From Meandrina meandrites (taxonomy: Eukaryota; Cnidaria; Anthozoa; Scleractinia; Meandrinidae): DNA of 64,000 nt. The stretch lies in NCBI GenBank assembly GCA_963693305.1, contig OY855907.1:30689801-30753800 (forward strand), in the 5' to 3' direction. Below the pieces are notes generated by a model. The model worked only from the letters and a program-made list of their open reading frames with translations. It did not search any database and had not been told where the DNA came from. Of this stretch, positions 21,868 to 33,800 are shown piece after piece (within the stretch, counting starts at the first letter, position 1; each line of letters begins with the position of its first letter). Both the position numbers and the translations under genes were made by a program.

Positions 21868-24800
21868 ACCAACCAACCGACCGACCGACCGACCGACCGA
21901 CTAACAAATAAACAAACAAACGGCGGTGCTGAGGCGAATTAAGCCTGAAGCAGACATCTTGCACTGTTCGATTTTTTTTCCAGTAATTTCTGTGGTATCT
22001 ATTTCTCGGCAGCCTGCTTGAACTTATTGAACTATAGTCTTGCTGGGAGAAACCCTTCGGTACTTTTGTCGTTACCATCGAAAGCAGTTTCATCTCGATT
22101 ATCGTAGTGAACTTCAATCATTATCCGCAATTCGACACACTCAACGAGGTTGATTATATAGTGATCCTTTCAATTTACAACGCAGATAACGATTTCGCTA
22201 TCGACAAGATCCCAAATCGCCCTACATGTAGGAAAGTTTTGCATCAGGAGCTCGTTTGTACAATGTTTGTTAACATATCTTGTTTACGAGGGTGACTGCA
22301 ATTTAGGCTAGGAGACAAAATTTGTCACCGGCGTATCTATTTGTTCAGGCAAATGCAAGATTGTCTTGTACTGCGACTTTGTCACTTAGATGTTAAATAT
22401 TTCAACAAGGAAAAGAAAAACCCTATTTGTTACAAAAATCAGTTTTACACCGTGTTTCTAAAAACGTTAATGCTTTTCACACTGAAGACAAGTTTGATTA
22501 CGATAATTTTCTTCTCATGACATCAAAACAGGATGCACCTTTTGTTATGAAAGTTAAGAACGAAGATGGCAGCTTATCATATGAAGGATACTGCATTGAT
22601 CTCCTGAATGAACTGGCAAGAAATCTCAAGTTTACGTATGAGATCTACACTGTCCCAGATGGGAAATATGGCGGTTTAACGGAAAATGGAAGCTGGAACG
22701 GAATGGTCGGCGAAATCGTGAAGGAGGTATATAATATGTTGTATCAGTGTGACGTTTACGATCGGCGCAATTATCTTACAGCACTGTTCTTGGGTCTTGA
22801 CTACATAAATAGCGCGACTTGTTTACCCCACTCCCACCCCCCTCCCCCCAGTGGCGGATGCAGGGGAGGGGCCCGAAAATAGCTCATTTCCTTCGATCTG
22901 CTTGGAATAGGCCATTTCCGAGTTACCCTTCGCCTCTATTTCAAAACGAGTCTACATGCGAAACCATTCATATGAAAATATGTTCCACCTTCACGCTCAT
23001 TTTCATGCAAATCAAACTAATTTTCATTTGAATGGTTTCGCACGTAGACTCGTTTTGAAACTGTGACAAAAGACAACTCGGAAATGGCCTATTATCTTCC
23101 CAGAATTCAACATTTATAGTCGAGCCTTCAAAAGCAGCACCCCCTTAGGTGAAGGTCTATATCCCCCCTTCGCCATCTTTTAAGTGAGTTTCAGAGCAAT
23201 TTAAATACCTTTTCGATAGTAGAGCATCTTTTACGTCAGAAGCGTCGAATTCCCTGCACATTTTCTTCGATTTTATGTTGAAGGAAAATCAAGCAATTCA
23301 AGATGACAAATTTATAACAATTGAAAAAAGTAAATACTTGTCTTTTTAATGTGATTATTGATAACAAAAATTATTAATTTTAATTTCTCTTTTAACGATC
23401 CCTTGAATCAGTAGAATACTGAATAATCAGTTAATACACTATCCTTGTATTTTTCTTTTCAAAGCGAGCTGATATCATTGTTGCTCCACTCACTTTAACC
23501 GAAAGTCGAGAGAAGGTTTTGGACTTCTCCGTGCCTTACATGTTCTACACGGAAGAAATGCTACTGAAGAAAGCATCTGCCAAAGAAAGCAATGATTTGT
23601 TACAGTTTATGAATCCGTTTGCCAATGAAGTTTGGTTCGCTACTCTGGGCACATTGGTTGTCGTCTCTATTGCTGTATTTGTATTAAACTACTTCAGTCC
23701 TTATGGATATAAAAATGAAAATGGCAAGGGGACGTCGGAGGAGTTTACTTTTTTCAACAGTGTGTGGTTCTCGTTGGCTTGTATGTTGCAACAAGGAGGC
23801 GATAATACACCAAAGAGTTTGTCAGGTACAGGGAATTCCTTTGTTAGTTTTTCTCCTAACTATGAAAGCAAAGTGGGTAAGTATTTTCTTGCTGCGAAAA
23901 TGGAGGTGAGGGAATTTTCGTTCCGCGTAAGGATTTGCATTTTTCAACAAAAACGGGGACCCTCCCACCACTGTACCTGCAAACAAGATTTATAAGATGA
24001 ATGAATGAAATGATCCTCGCAGTGTGAAAGCAATTTAAGCGATGGCATTTTTTTGCATTAAAAAAAATTCAAGGCTACAACGGGATTTGAACCCATGACC
24101 GGTGCGATGCTCTACCAACTGAGCTATGAAGCCTTGATACGTTGGGAGCAGGTCGATTGTGGGTCCTAATGTCCCGCATATGGAATAGGTGACATAGTGA
24201 ATATATGAATGACATATATGGACTGACATATATGTCAAGACTTACAAGGTTAAGTGGTTTGCTTGTTTGTATAACTGTCTCATGAAAGATTCCTTTGGTG
24301 GTTCTGACGGCAAGCCAATATTTATAAAAAAACATTGGGTATTCTTGGAAAAAGTCTTTATCCAACACCTAAATTCAGGGCCAAAATTGAAGGCTTCCAA
24401 ACAATGAAACAGCAAGTTCCACTCGAACGTAGAGAACGAAAGTCAATATCAGCAGGGCAGGTTCGATTTTTCCCGATGTCGTGGAAAATTGTGAAATACC
24501 AAGTTGATGGATCAAAAATGGTAGATGTTCATGATTAATTTTTGTTATGGAAATTTGGTGAACACCACTAGCATCCAGTCCCACTGGTCCACAATGGCCA
24601 AAACCCGAACAGGCTGAAGCGGTCTCCTGCTTTAAAATTTTTCTGGGGTTTGGAACTTCTGATGAAACCATAAGATTCATTTTGGAAAAACTACATAAAA
24701 CGCTTTAAAGTGCTTTATTAATTTCGTTTAGGTCGCATTCTCGCTGGATGTTACTGGTTCTGCATTCTTATCTGGGTCTCTACATACACAGCAAACCTGG

Positions 24801-27800
24801 CCGCTTTTTTCACCGTGAAGAACGCGGACCATCCGATTAACAACCTTGAAGACATCGTGAAGTCCTCTTATAAAGTAGCAGTGGTTGACTCCTCAAGCAC
24901 GTCCGAGTTCTTCAAAACAAGTCAGTATGAGACACACAAAAAGATTTGGCGCAGAATTGAATCGGGAAACACCCAAGCTAGCAACATGGCTGAAGGTGTG
25001 AAATGGGTACGAGAAAGGGAAGAATATGTGTTTATCACTGACGGGCCGCTCCTCAGACTTATTGCCAATCAACCACCTTGTGATGTCACAGTAGGTAAAT
25101 AACAGAACCATCATCTACTTTTCGCAACAGTGTGAGACAAGCTGCTGCGTATGACACGTCAAGCGCAACTTGCAGCGTAATTTTATTGCGCTGTTCTGAA
25201 ATTACAGCGTCATGTGAATTCGGTCTTGAAAAGAAAGTGTGTTGTTGTTGCTGGGATTTGTTTTTTTCGTTGTTGAATAAATTAATATATTAATAGATAA
25301 AAAATATGTATTAATAGATAAACATATATGTAAACAAATAAATAAATACATAAAATAAATGAATGAATGGATAAACAACTTTTATTTGATATTGTCATAT
25401 CATTATCATCTGTTTTTCAATTCAATGTCATGTGATTTCTTCCAATATTTTTGTTTCAGTGTCAGGTTTGAGTACGGCCAAGGGACTCTCATTTGCTTTT
25501 CAAACAAATGATCCAAATACCAATGACTTCAAACTGGCCATTTTACGGCTACACGAGAACAACTTTCTCGGTAGCTTGGAACGGAAATGGTGGGAAAATG
25601 CCAATCAATGCCCCGAAGAAGAGGATACAAGTAAGTCATTAAGTTATTTGATATATTATATTTTAAAACTGGCTCTCTTTAGAAAGGACAATCTCTTTAT
25701 ACGTAATACTTATAGACACGATAATAACCTGAAAGACATAAACTGCTCGACTTGAGTATACTTTGTCCAACTTATCATCGTTATTCAATGTCAGTATGAG
25801 CTTCAGATCGAGCCACACCTTTATCGGGAGTATTAAACGCTCCATCAGGGATGGGTGGGTAAGGTCCGACGTATGTCTTCCAGCTTGAGGCTTATCTTCT
25901 GCACGTCCCAAACTGATGTTGTAATGTTCTGAGAGCCAAGAGATTTCCAGGTTTGATCGGAGTGCACGAGCAGTAGAAAAGTAAGTGATCATAAACGGCG
26001 CTGGATTGTGTGCCGAAGGACAAAAGACACATTTCGCCACTTTGGTTCACGCATTAGCAAATAAAAGCATCTTTAGCTGAATCAAGCCGTTAAGTCTACA
26101 TCTTGTGGTTCAGCATTACTGATTTTCATTTTCTTTAAAGATCTTTCGCCCTCGACAAGGTTCCATTCCAGTGAATTATTTTGCCGCTTTAGGTGTGGCT
26201 TTTCTTCATTCTTCTCACCATTTTGTACTTCCATGCTAGCAACTCTTTCTGCTTGTTTTTCTACGCTGTTAACAGGTTCTAAACACCAAATAGTGGCATT
26301 TGCACTTTCTGTGGTTTCCTCGACAGCCTCTCCATCTCCACTGCAATTAAAACAACTCGAATAATCTTCTATTACGGGTTCGACCGTAATGTTTATGCCT
26401 TTTAGAACTCTCCTTGGTTCGAATTTTTCAGTAACTAGCGACATTATAGATTCACGAGGAGCCACTTCTGCCATCTTTGTTAAAAAAAACGGCTTCAATG
26501 CTAATGCTATGAGAACATCGTGTAATTTTGTTCCTTGTGACGTCATAAACAAAATAGATAAGTGCAGTCATTTGTGACGTAATCATTTCCTTTGAATCGA
26601 GTGATCTTGGGCCACCCGTTGTTTTGATTAAAGATTAGTCTAATAAGAGCAGTTTTCAATTCAATGTCGTAAAACCAAAACCAAAGTAATCACTCTGGCC
26701 AATCACACAGGACACAGACTATTCTGTGAACCAATCAAAACTCGAAGCAAATACATGTAGCCGGCACAAAGCGCGGGAAAACGTGCGCGAGCGAGTCGCG
26801 ATTGGTTTTGGTTTTACTTCTGATTGGTTGAGAAAGTGGCGCGAGATTTTTATGCCAATCATTGAGCGTAGTAAATGCAAAACCAAAGCAAACGCGAATT
26901 ACTTTCTACACTCAACTGAAAACCGCTCTAAATGTTGCAAGTTTTTAATTATTTGGCAAGACGACATGAAATTATAGGCTGAGGCTTTGAAAGCTAGAAG
27001 TGGAAACTGCGCGCGCGATGCCTAGAATAATAAAACATTTTCTAAAGTCTTGTCCTACATCGGCGGGTGAGAAAAACACTACTTCGAATGATTCAGAAAA
27101 CAATCTAATTTAGCGCAGTTTGAAAAGCCACGGACGATTTTAGAGCGTAGCCTTGCTAGGAAAAAGTAAAGGGATTATGGGCCTTCAGATTTACCATTTA
27201 CTTTTACGGTTGATCGGGGTAAAGAAACTAATAAAACCTTCTTTATTTGAACCACTTCAAAACGATTTTGTTTAAATAAGTACCAAACTGAAAGGTATAT
27301 TTCTTTTAAATCAAATAATACGAATTTATTTGTTATGTTCATTTAAAATTACTTGTTTCCTGTGTTTCAGTGGCATGCCTGCAAACTAGCTATCTCGAAG
27401 CGAAGTGCACGACCACTATAAACAACATTTACATTTACATTATTTAGGAAAAATGGAGAATGTTTGAGGAAACAAATGTAGTTAACTACTAAGTCCACAA
27501 CTACGTGTTAAACGTAACTTATGCCTGTAATAAGTACAATAATTTCGTTCGACGATAGGAGAACGCAAACCTAATCTTGTGTTGCTAAAAAAAACCCGAG
27601 ATTTCAGTTGGACGCACATTTGCCTCGTTTTCCTTATTGGACTCGGTTTGACGATCTCACTCGAGTGGCGTCGGTGATACCTTACGTGGATTTCGATCAT
27701 GCCACCACTGTCGACAGAACGATGGACTACCACAAGAGACTTTTCCTTGAGGCTTGGCACATTGGGCGAGACCCCAGCGCGGGCAATGAGCGTATTGACA

Positions 27801-30800
27801 TTCCAGCAAACCAGCAATTTGCAAGAATTTCCTTCTCCCTCACTCCGTTCGTACGAAGGAAAATCATTTTCCTTCTCCAGAACGCTGAAGCATAACACAA
27901 ACACACAAAACTGTAAGGCAGGCAGAGTGAGAGCACCTGCCCGACGATGCTTTAATTCATTTCACACTAAGCTAGGCAAATAAGTACAAACAATGTGAGG
28001 AGGGAAAACTGGCTACATCTTTACAAAGCCTAAGTAGGAAAATATTTAGTTAGTTGTAACCTACTTTCCAGAGAATCTTTAACATACATATTCTTAGCTT
28101 TCTCCGATTTCCATCGCCCGTGAAGCATTAATAACCTATCAGAAGCACCTGATTTCATAAGATTGTCTGCTATAAAGGTAGCACCGCCTGATCTAAGGCT
28201 GTGAGTACTATAAGGGATGGAGTTAATCCCTATAGCTGAAAGCGATTCTTTAATTAGCTCTCTACACCTAGTATAACTTAGTCTCCTAGGGCCTAGAGTA
28301 TACAAATTGCCCTTCTTGACAAATTTAAGAGTTCTAAAAATGTGAGCAGATGAACTTAGATCAATACTTGCTGCTGAAAAAAATAACGGGCTAATAATGA
28401 ATGAGGACATGCAAGACCACCACTTTTAGAAATAAACACAATATTGCCTTGCCTATATTGATCAGTTTTGCTATGCTTAACATTAATCTCTAGATGATCA
28501 TCAAAAACTACAATATCCGAAGCCTGTATATCCAAAAGCTCATTAACCCTGAAGAGGCCATAAAAGCCTAAAACAAAAATTAATGCTGTACGTAAACCGC
28601 TAAGATTACAGCCTTCATAAGCAAACTTAATACAAATTCGACGTATCATATCAGGAGTAATAGGCTCCTTTTTTCTGACTGGTCTGCTAAACACACGTTT
28701 ACTAGCCTCCACAATGTTGCGAGATAATGCAGAATCAACTGGATTACCTTGTATCCCGTATGGAATGAGATCATGGACCCATTTTAACGCACAAAACGCA
28801 GACAAAACAACAGCATATGATTTTTTGGTTTCGTGAAGATTAGACAGGTATTCAGATATAAGTAACTATCACAAGGCAAAACCAATCTTAAGCCTCTGGA
28901 CTTCATATAAAGACAGAAAAGCCTGTATTGAGCGACATACTTTTTAACAGAAGAATTAGCCCTAGACGATAAAACTTGCTTCAGCATTAAACGCCTTTTG
29001 GCAAGACAGGTCCGTCCCCAAGAAGTGGCTTCAGTCAAATCCTAAGGAAGCAAAAATACTAAGAGATAATATTAAATAAAGGGAAGGGGTTGTGCTTATA
29101 CCGATTTAGCACCGGCGAAAAATTTAAGAAAAATCCATAGCCAACCGGCCAAAGTCCGCTGCCATCCGGCTAGACCATAAAGCCAAACGGCTAAAAGAGT
29201 TCGCTGCCATCCGGCTAGAACCTGATGCCAACCGGCCGCAAAAGCCCCAAAAAGGCTTGAAAACTCTAATACAATAACACAGCGTGTGTAATGCTTAAGG
29301 ACTATCCAGTTGGCTTGTGATGACACCGTCAGAAAAATTAAGTTTGACAGCGATGATAAAACCATTCCAACTTGACGAGCCTAACAGCGAGTTAGTGTTG
29401 TGCCCTAAACGCAACGCTAGCGCGCCTTCGAAGAATGCGTAATCAGCAACAAAACTCCAAAACTTATTTACCAACAGTGGCCAAAAAGGAGCAGACGGCC
29501 AATGCGGGGCAATTAACGTTCCACTGGCACCAGATTTAAACATGAAAATGAGAACTTTAGACAAAATTGGAATCGGTGGTACAAGTAGACAATTTTCGCC
29601 TCGCCAGTCCTGGAAAAACGCATCCACACCTGATGTCGCAGGGTTCCAGAATCTTGAAAAATATTTTGGAACTTTTCTGTTGTAGTAAGAGGCAAAACAA
29701 TCCACAGTATATGGCCCCCAAAGACCGTCTAGTTGCTGAAAAAACTCGGGGGCAAGTTCCCAATCGTCATAATCAATTATCTTGTTGAGGTAATCCGCCT
29801 TATCATTGAGAGATCGGGGCACCCACTGAATGTCCAAAACAATTCCCAATTTAAAGCAAAGCGAAAAAATATTAAAAGCTAACTTGTGAAGATTAAAGTG
29901 CATACTACCAACTTGCGCAATTCTTGCGGCCCCCTGGTTATCGGTAAACCACTTGACTCTTGAATTAGGCAGAAAAGAACTGAATGAACTAAGGACGAAC
30001 TGTACAGCTAATAATTCACGGTAAGTGGAACTCTCCTGACGTTCAGCCTCAGTAACATCCTATGAGCACAAATATCTTTCCCGTCAATATGGCCAGCGCA
30101 AGCAACATCACTTGCATCTGAATAAATAGAAACAAATGGAGTGACCGACTCTGACACGCTTCTAGTGTTAACGGAACGAAGATTGTTCTTCCAAAACTCA
30201 AGTTCAACTACACAGTATCTATCAAGCAAAAATACACTATCCCAATTCTGGGCGGCAGCCACAGACATCTGACAATGCCTTGTCATAATTCGAGCGAGGT
30301 TTCCTAAAACGGGACTCATAGATATGATCTTTCCAACAATGGAAGCCAAACTTCTTGCTGATAACGCACGAGGTTGTAGGGCGCTGTCAATGTGGGACAA
30401 GGCCTTATCTATTCTTGACTCAGTAATGCTAATGTTTCCTTGAATTCCATTCCAAACAATACCAAGCCAAACAATAAATTGTACAGGAACCCAAACTGAC
30501 TTGTCGTCATTAGATATGCAGCCCGCCGCGGCAATGTCTGATCTAAAAATGTTCGAATGAATTAGGCTCAACGACTCAGTAGGCTCAACGTCAAAACCAT
30601 CATCGAGGTAAACAACGGCACGTATTCCCTGAGATCTCCAATGCCTTACTAAAGGTCTGAGCAACTTGGTGAAAATGTAAGGCGCCGAAGATAAACCAAA
30701 CGGGAGAACTGTAAACATAAAGAAACTAGGTTCCCCATCAGACATCACCCAGCTAAAACCGAGGAATGGCTGGTGTTCTGGAAAAATATCCAAATGATGA

Positions 30801-33800
30801 TATCCACTTTTGAGATCAAATTTGGTGAAGTAGCTACCTTTCTCAAAACAGTCTAGCCCAACTCTCCAGTCCTCGAACTTGAATTTTTGCTTAAAAACGT
30901 GGTGATTGATGTACCTTAAATCCAAAATCAAACGTCTTTTCCCGCAACTTTGAACCGAAACAGAAAGCGGATTGATAACGTAGAGGCAACTCTTCGGAAC
31001 TTGACAAACTCTTCCCGATGAAAGCAACTCAAGAATAGCTGAGTGAACGAACTCGGAATGTTCTAAAGCAGAACGGTTATTACTAAATTCTGCTGGAGGC
31101 GGAGAAACATAAAACGGAATTTTGTACCCTTGTCTAATACAGTCGATGATAAAAGGTGGTGCGCCAATCTTCTCCCAAAACGGAACATGAGCTTTTAGTT
31201 TCCCCTTCACACCTGGCGGAACTGAACCAGGGACCAGTGAACCAGACTCTACCTCAAAAGAAGGCAAAAACAAATTTTCTACCTTAATGATATCTTCAAA
31301 ACATCCGACCGCATCATCATGTTCAAATAGTTGACTGTCGCTCGTCTGGTCTGCGGGATTGCTCTCCAGATGTACTGCCTGAACCAAGTCTGGTTGTGTT
31401 TCTGTAATTCCCGAATCCAGGACCGTCGCTGAGCCTCCCGCAACTTGAACTCCAGTGACCTCTCTTTCCGCATCTGAAGCAGATGTCTGCTGGAGAAGGC
31501 ATTCTACGGCCTGAAAAACGAAAAAACAAAGAATGCACAGCAGAAAACCTTCACTGAAGAAAAAATAAAAACGTAGAAAAAAAACAAACAAGAAATCTAC
31601 AAGCACCGTCGAGTAGTGTCGCACTTGATGAATATATCAACCTATTCACTCCTTTTATATATTCCAACTGGAGTCTCGAGAGACTCCACGTGCTAACACA
31701 AGATGTGTTAGCATAAATCACATGCATGCTCACGCTGAACTTCCGAAGGAAAATACATTTTCCTTCTCCCTCACTCCGTTCGTACGAAGGAAAATCATTT
31801 TCCTTCTCCAGAACGCTGAAGCATAACACAAACACACAAAACTGTAAGGCAGGCAGAGTGAGAGCACCTGCCTGCCACGTTGAAAAAACAAAGAAAGGGC
31901 AAGGAGCATACCTCGAAAAAGAGACCGGTCGTCAGCAGCGCGAGAAGTATGAGCACTGAGGGGAGCCTTATTCTTCTCGGATTTCTTAAAAGCATTTTGC
32001 TTCTTCTTCTTCAAAGCCCTCTCCTGCGCCTTCCTGATCCTCTTCTCGTCGTCCGAATCACTAGCTAACTCCTCCGCCTCGTATTCCTTCACCGCAAGCC
32101 AACCTGCTTCGCTCTTGTCAGCCAGTTTTATGATCTTCTGGCGATGTCGCAAACTTTTTCTTAAGTCCTCAACCTTTTCAGCCGCTTTGTCGACGTCGCG
32201 CAAGCCAAGAAAATTAGCGGCTTCGTCTACCGTCGCCTGAAGTTCGGAGTTAAACAGGAACTGGTCTTTGTTGCCTTGGAACTTAAGCTTGCCGGCCTCA
32301 GACGCTCTTTGCAATTTACCAGTTTCGCTTGACGATTGCGAGCTTAATCCCGACGAAAGATTTTCAATCTTGTGGTCAAGGTACGTTTTAAAACGTTCGA
32401 AAACGTCCTCCGTAGCAGTCTCTTTAGGGTTCTTCGAAGTTTCGGGACTCGAGGGCATCTCAAACACGATGAAACAAACAAGAAATCTACAAGCACCGTC
32501 GAGTAGTGTCGCACTTGATGAATATATCAACCTATTCACTCCTTTTATATATTCCAACTGGAGTCTCGAGAGACTCCACGTGCTAACACAAGATGTGTTA
32601 GCATAAATCACATGCATGCTCACGCTGAACTTCCGAAGGAAAATACATTTTCACGTGATTCGATCTTGCGCAGCAATCGCTTTGTGACGTTTGCTATCGT
32701 AGCACGTGCCAAGTAGTGAACCGTTAAAAAAGCCGTTACGGCCTTTATGACATTTTACACCGATGAAGACCGAAGATGTCGAGACATTTCGGTCGAAACG
32801 TCTCCTGCATGGGGAAAAAGCACGTTGTTATTCAATGGCGAGCCTAGTTTAGTTCTCGTAATTTATTTTGCTGTTTTTCTGAACTGTAACTGAAGTTATT
32901 TAATTAACTTTAATTCAATTTAGTTATAATTTAATCAAAGACGATTTTGTAAATATGTGATTGTGGAAAATAATAAAAAAAGAAGAGACAGAAGTGGATC
33001 TGGTGAAAATAAACTTAAGTGAGAGCGAAAGCGGAAGCCTGGCTTTTAATCACAAAACGGTGTTGTGAAGGATTGCTAATGAGTTTTTGCTAATTTCTTC
33101 TTCTTCGTATGCTTCCGATCCTGTTCAACTTGTTCTCACCAGAGCGTAAGTGGAATTTAAATCGGAAGGAAAACAAACTTGCCTCATTCTTCGGATTTCG
33201 ATTTCATCGAGCTTTCGAATCTGATTATGACTCGTCATAACGTTCCTTATCAGTTACGTTTTCGATTCCGTCGCTATTTGTGAAGATTTTCTTGTGTAAT
33301 CGACAGAAATAAGGCACAATTTTTAATTTGTAAACTAATTTACACTTAAAAAAATGCCCTCCAAGTACTGTTATTAACATTAAAGATCAGGCCCCAGTTG
33401 TTCAAAGGGTGGATAACGCTATCCACCGGATAAATCGCTATCCAGTGGACAGTGTAGTTTGTTTTGCTAACACTTATCCGCTGGATAGCGATTTATCCGG
33501 TGGATAGCGTTATCCACCCTTTGAACAACTGGGGCCTGAACAGTTTTCGTTGATTCTTTAAGAGCTAAGATCTAGACCGTCTCATTTGAAAACGAATGCC
33601 TATTGTAATGTTAGCCTACTTTCAGTTTTTCTCTATACAGAATTAAAATAAAGAACATTAAAAATAAATTGACAAAAATTAAATCAAATTGCCTAAATCT
33701 ATATGTTCTAATTTCTTTCAGCACTGTCCCGAAAGCGTATCGGACTGATGGCCATGCTCGGCGTGTACATTGTGCTGGGAGTCGGGATGTTCATCGCTTT

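Larger units (their letters stand above)
31511..31911 (-). other. Putative 401-nt intron made of joined element termini (Y-X)
   Basis: The donor CGAG/GTATGC and the acceptor tttttcag are strong. The intron contains a full Y copy (31759-31872) and a full X copy (31582-31762) head to tail, overlapping by 4 bp. Confidence 0.6.
27828..32652 (-). mobile_element. Ngaro/DIRS-like tyrosine-recombinase retroelement (4.8 kb)
   Basis: On the minus strand the order is X repeat, gag, Y repeat, X repeat, RT-RNase H, tyrosine recombinase, Y repeat. There are direct (not long-terminal) repeats, no target duplication is seen, and no methyltransferase domain sits between RNase H and recombinase, which fits Ngaro better than DIRS1. 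At least three single-base frame disruptions in pol/recombinase suggest it is inactive. It is inserted in a Penelope-like fragment within a gene A intron. Confidence 0.85.

Noticed and set aside
22107..22295. Possible coding exon
   Set aside because: It fits no receptor domain and lacks paired splice sites.
24073..24133. Functional tRNA gene
   Set aside because: The anticodon arm is about 12 nt short; it is scored as a tRNA-like repeat.
21730..32000. CRISPR array
   Set aside because: No regularly spaced direct repeats with unique spacers exist anywhere in the window; only microsatellites and dispersed repeats.
27828..32652. LTR retrotransposon or retrovirus
   Set aside because: There is a tyrosine recombinase and not a DDE integrase, no aspartic protease was seen, and the repeats are split (X and Y) instead of terminal repeats.
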